Shown in pieces: positions 61,250-64,000 of a DNA stretch of 64,000 nucleotides. The stretch is from Pararoseomonas baculiformis. Its GTDB lineage: Bacteria > Pseudomonadota > Alphaproteobacteria > Acetobacterales > Acetobacteraceae. The stretch spans positions 1-64,000 of the forward strand of contig NZ_JAGIZB010000020.1 in assembly GCF_017813395.1 (NCBI RefSeq), in the 5' to 3' direction. Numbering within the stretch: the stretch's first letter is position 1; every line of letters starts with the position of its first letter. The notes beneath the pieces are model-generated. The model ran no database searches. It was not told the DNA's origin and saw only the letters and a program-made list of their open reading frames with translations. The translations under genes and the position numbers were made by a program.

Positions 61250-62623
61250 GTGCCCAGCTTCAGCAAACCGGCCTTCAACAAAGTCCTGATCGCCAACCGG
61301 GGCGAGATTGCGCTTCGCATCCACCGCGCCTGCCAGGAAATGGGCATCCGCACCGTGGCCGTGCATTCCACCGCCGACGACACGGCGATGCATGTGCGCC
61401 TGGCGGATGAATCCGTCTGCATCGGCCCGCCGCTGGCGCGCGATTCCTATCTGAACGCCGCCGCCATCCTTTCCGCCGCCACGATCACCGGCGCGGAGGC
61501 CATCCACCCCGGCTACGGCTTCCTTTCCGAGAATGCGCGCTTCGCCGAGATGGTGGAGGCCCATGGCCTCGCCTTCATCGGCCCGACGGCCGAGCATATC
61601 CGCATCATGGGCGACAAGATCGCCGCCAAGGACGCGATGCGCCGCCTCGGCGTGCCGCTCGTCCCCGGCTCGCCCGGCGCGCTCTCCTCGCTGGAGGAGG
61701 CGCGGGAGATCGCGGAAGGGATCAGGTATCCCGTCCTCATCAAGGCGGCCGCCGGCGGCGGCGGGCGCGGCATGAAGGTCGCCCACAATGCCGACGAGCT
61801 GGAGGAGGCCTGGCGCGTCGCCCGCACCGAGGCCAAGGCCGCCTTCGGCGATGACAGCGTCTACATGGAGAAGTATCTCGACCGCCCCCGGCATATCGAG
61901 ATGCAGATCCTGGCCGATACCCACGGGAACGTGGTGCATTTCGGCGAGCGTGACTGCTCCCTCCAGCGCCGCCACCAGAAGCTGGTGGAGGAGGCGGGCA
62001 GCCCCGTGCTGACCGCCGCCGCGCGCGACGCGCTGGGCGAGACGGTGACGCAGGCGCTGAAGCAGCTTGGCTATCGCGGCGCCGGCACGCTGGAATTCCT
62101 CTACCAGGACGAGCAGTTCGCCTTCATTGAGATGAACACCCGCTTGCAGGTGGAGCATCCGGTGACGGAAATGGTCTGCGGCGTGGACCTCGTGCGCGAG
62201 CAGATCCGCGTCGCGGCCGGTGAGCCGCTGGGCTACGAGCAGAAAGACATCCGCTTCAACGGCCACGCGATCGAGTGCCGCATCACGGCCGAGGATCCCG
62301 TGACCTTCGCGCCCAGCCCGGGCCGGGTCACCGCCTATCACGCGCCCGGTGGCCTTGGCGTGCGGATCGACAGCGCACTCTACTCCGGCTACGCGGTGCC
62401 GCCGCATTACGACAGCCTCGTCGCGAAGCTGATCGTGCATGGCGCCACCCGGGCCGAGGCCATCGCCCGCTGCCGCCGCGCGCTGACCGAAATGGTGGTG
62501 GACGGTATCCGCACCACCATCCCGCTGCACCAGATCATCATGGATGATCCGGAGTTCCAGGACGGCGACTACACCATCCACTGGCTGGAACGCTTCGTCG
62601 GCCGGCACACGCCCGGCGGCTGA
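61250..62623 (+). CDS. accC: Biotin carboxylase subunit of acetyl-CoA carboxylase
   Basis: 457 residues. The N-terminal domain begins FNKVLIANRGEIALRI. The ATP-grasp part has KAAAGGGGRGMKV, MEKYLDRPRHIEMQI, HFGERDCSLQRRHQKLVEEA and FIEMNTRLQVEHPVTEMV. It carboxylates the AccB biotin. Start GTG 61250 (MPSFSKPAFNKV). Confidence 0.97.
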   Translation: MPSFSKPAFNKVLIANRGEIALRIHRACQEMGIRTVAVHSTADDTAMHVRLADESVCIGPPLARDSYLNAAAILSAATITGAEAIHPGYGFLSENARFAEMVEAHGLAFIGPTAEHIRIMGDKIAAKDAMRRLGVPLVPGSPGALSSLEEAREIAEGIRYPVLIKAAAGGGGRGMKVAHNADELEEAWRVARTEAKAAFGDDSVYMEKYLDRPRHIEMQILADTHGNVVHFGERDCSLQRRHQKLVEEAGSPVLTAAARDALGETVTQALKQLGYRGAGTLEFLYQDEQFAFIEMNTRLQVEHPVTEMVCGVDLVREQIRVAAGEPLGYEQKDIRFNGHAIECRITAEDPVTFAPSPGRVTAYHAPGGLGVRIDSALYSGYAVPPHYDSLVAKLIVHGATRAEAIARCRRALTEMVVDGIRTTIPLHQIIMDDPEFQDGDYTIHWLERFVGRHTPGG

Positions 62624-62739
62624 TCGCAGCCCCCGGCGCGTCCCCGGTGCGTCCATGTGGCGCCGCGCCGGGGATGCGCCTATCCTTGCCCCATGTGGCG
62701 TCCCATGGGCTTCGTCCTGCTCCACCTCCGGCCGGCCGC

Positions 62740-63408
62740 ATGAGCTGCCGCGCGCTTCCGGTCACGCCCGACCTCGTCCTGCGTGCCTATCGCGCCGGCC
62801 TCTTCCCGATGGCCGAAGGCCGTGGCTCCGGCCGCCTCTACTGGCTGGACCCGAAGCTGCGAGGGATCCTGCCGCTGGACCGCTTCCACCTGCCGCGCAG
62901 CCTGCGCCGCACCGTGCTCTCCGGCCGGTTCGACGTGTCGGCGGATACGGATTTCCCCGGCGTGCTCGCCGGCTGCGCCGCACCCGCGCCGGGGCGCGAG
63001 GACAGCTGGATCAACGAGGAGATCGAGGATCTCTTCAACGCCCTGCACCGCATCGGCCATGCCCACTCCATCGAGGTGCGGGAGGGCGGTGCGCTGGTGG
63101 GCGGCCTTTACGGCATCCGCATCGGCGCCGCCTTCTTCGGGGAGAGCATGTTCGCGCGGGCGGATGATGCCTCGAAGGTCGCGCTCGTCCATCTCGTCGC
63201 GCGGCTGCGGCGTGGCGGCTTCACCTTGCTGGACACGCAGTTCCTGAACGACCACCTCGCCCGTTTCGGTGGCGAGGAGATCCCCCAGGCCGATTACCGC
63301 GCCCGCCTGGCTCAGGCGGTGGACAGCCCCGCCACCTGGCTCACCTCCCTTTCCTCGGAAGAGCTCTCGGAGGAAGTAGAGGCGCTACGCTCGATCACCC
63401 GGGGCTGA
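62740..63408 (+). CDS. aat: Leucyl/phenylalanyl-tRNA-protein transferase
   Basis: Adds Leu or Phe to N-terminal Arg or Lys of proteins for ClpAP degradation. The 222-residue protein has LVLRAYRAGLFPMAEGRGS, YWLDPKLRGILPLDRFHLPRSLRR, SWINEEIEDLFNALHRIGHAHSIEV, GGLYGIRIGAAFFGESMFAR, and DTQFLNDHLARFGGEEI. Start at ATG 62740 by family alignment. Its 3' end overlaps the otsA coding end on the other strand by about 97 bases. Confidence 0.96.
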   Translation: MSCRALPVTPDLVLRAYRAGLFPMAEGRGSGRLYWLDPKLRGILPLDRFHLPRSLRRTVLSGRFDVSADTDFPGVLAGCAAPAPGREDSWINEEIEDLFNALHRIGHAHSIEVREGGALVGGLYGIRIGAAFFGESMFARADDASKVALVHLVARLRRGGFTLLDTQFLNDHLARFGGEEIPQADYRARLAQAVDSPATWLTSLSSEELSEEVEALRSITRG

Positions 63409-64000
63409 AAGACCGAGAGCGCCGCCGCGCGGGCCGGCGGCGCCTCGGCGGGATCTTTTCCCTCCAGGACATTCAGGAAATCCTTCGCCCAGTCCTGCAC
63501 GCTGTTCTCGCCCAGGCGGCGGAACATGGCCGCGTGCCGCTCGCGCCGCTCCTGCAGAGGCATGACAAGGGCGGTGTTCATCGCCTCCGCGGTGCCCACG
63601 GCATCCAGCGGGTTGACGAGCAGCGCCTCCGGCATGCTCTCCGCCGCGCCCGCGAAGCGAGAGAGCACGAGCACACCGGGATCCTCCGGGTCCTGCGCCG
63701 CCACGTATTCCTTGGCGACGAGGTTCATCCCATCCCGCAGCGGCGTCACCAGCCCCACCTGCGCCATGCGGTAGTAGCCCGCCAGCAGGTCGCGGGGCTG
63801 GGCGCGCCCGACATAGCGGACCGGCGTCCAGTCCGCCTCGGAATAGTCGCCGTTTATGCGGCCGGCCAGCGTCTCGATCTCGCGCTTGAGGTCCTTGTAG
63901 CTTTCGACATCCTCGCGCGACCGGGCGGCTATCTGGAGATAGGTCACGCGGTTCCGGTGCTCGGGGAACCCCTCCAGCAGCGCCCCGAAGGCCCGCAGCC
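63312..64000 (-). CDS. otsA: Trehalose-6-phosphate synthase, partial
   Basis: The C-terminal part of a GT20 enzyme continuing past the window edge: LLEGFPEHRNRVTYLQIAARSREDVESYKDL, YRMAQVGLVTPLRDGMNLVAKEY, LVLSRFAGAAESMPEALLVNP and VQDWAKDFLNVL are the sugar-nucleotide binding half. The final 40 residues (PARAAALSVFQPRVIERSASTSSES...) are unlike the family and lie in the stretch that overlaps aat on the other strand, so they may be an unconserved tail. Confidence 0.92.
   Translation of the reverse strand, partial: LRAFGALLEGFPEHRNRVTYLQIAARSREDVESYKDLKREIETLAGRINGDYSEADWTPVRYVGRAQPRDLLAGYYRMAQVGLVTPLRDGMNLVAKEYVAAQDPEDPGVLVLSRFAGAAESMPEALLVNPLDAVGTAEAMNTALVMPLQERRERHAAMFRRLGENSVQDWAKDFLNVLEGKDPAEAPPARAAALSVFQPRVIERSASTSSESSSEEREVSQVAGLSTA

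Overview
The window is high-GC alphaproteobacterial DNA. The gene content and order (yacG, rng, maf, infA, hisD and hisG; thiS and thiG divergent from aroQ-accB-accC-aat; frequent GTG/TTG starts; many ATGA/TGATG start-stop overlaps) suggest an Acetobacteraceae member of the Roseomonas type. That assignment is an inference from family resemblance, not from a search.

Region 1 (about 1-14,710) is accessory DNA. The left edge carries repeats and a start codon that look like the end of an IS21-type element, then sparse orphan ORFs including a DUF6894 protein. From about 1.7 kb there is a phage-derived module. Three overlapping XRE regulators run leftward. A run of some 18 small, mostly unknown genes runs rightward and includes a primase-like protein, a DUF927 helicase, an iteron-like repeat cluster, a lambda-like cos region and a Nu1-type small terminase. 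No integrase, large terminase, portal or capsid gene is visible. The module ends against an oppositely oriented ParB-like fragment that has its own second cos-like sequence, and then the 3' end of tRNA-Phe. This fits either a phage satellite or a prophage that has lost its structural half.

Region 2 (14.7-21.8 kb) is conserved housekeeping DNA on the minus strand: tRNA-Phe, yacG, rng, maf, infA, hisD, hisG, murA, dcd, then tRNA-Thr on the plus strand.

Region 3 (21.8-31.3 kb) begins with a sparse stretch of small orphan genes (two with strong ribosome-binding sites), followed by a Na/Pi cotransporter and three phage tail-type genes (tail-fibre-like, beta-helix tailspike-like, unknown). The tail genes lie behind a near-consensus promoter that is followed by a terminator-like hairpin, which may define a small RNA.

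Region 4 (31.5-53.4 kb) is dominated by nitrogen-compound transport and amino-acid metabolism. It holds a complete polyamine ABC operon; two paralogous class I aminotransferases, each followed by GNAT acetyltransferases; a MEDS-domain histidine kinase; a dipeptide/oligopeptide ABC operon with one permease/ATPase set and three paralogous binding proteins; an Lrp/AsnC regulator; a DedA protein; and an ornithine/lysine decarboxylase with its own promoter and terminator.

Region 5 (53.7-64 kb) has a TetR-controlled EmrAB-type efflux pair with two matching operators, a leucine-rich-repeat protein kinase, thiS-thiG, the divergent aroQ-accB-accC genes, aat, and the 3' part of otsA running out of the window.
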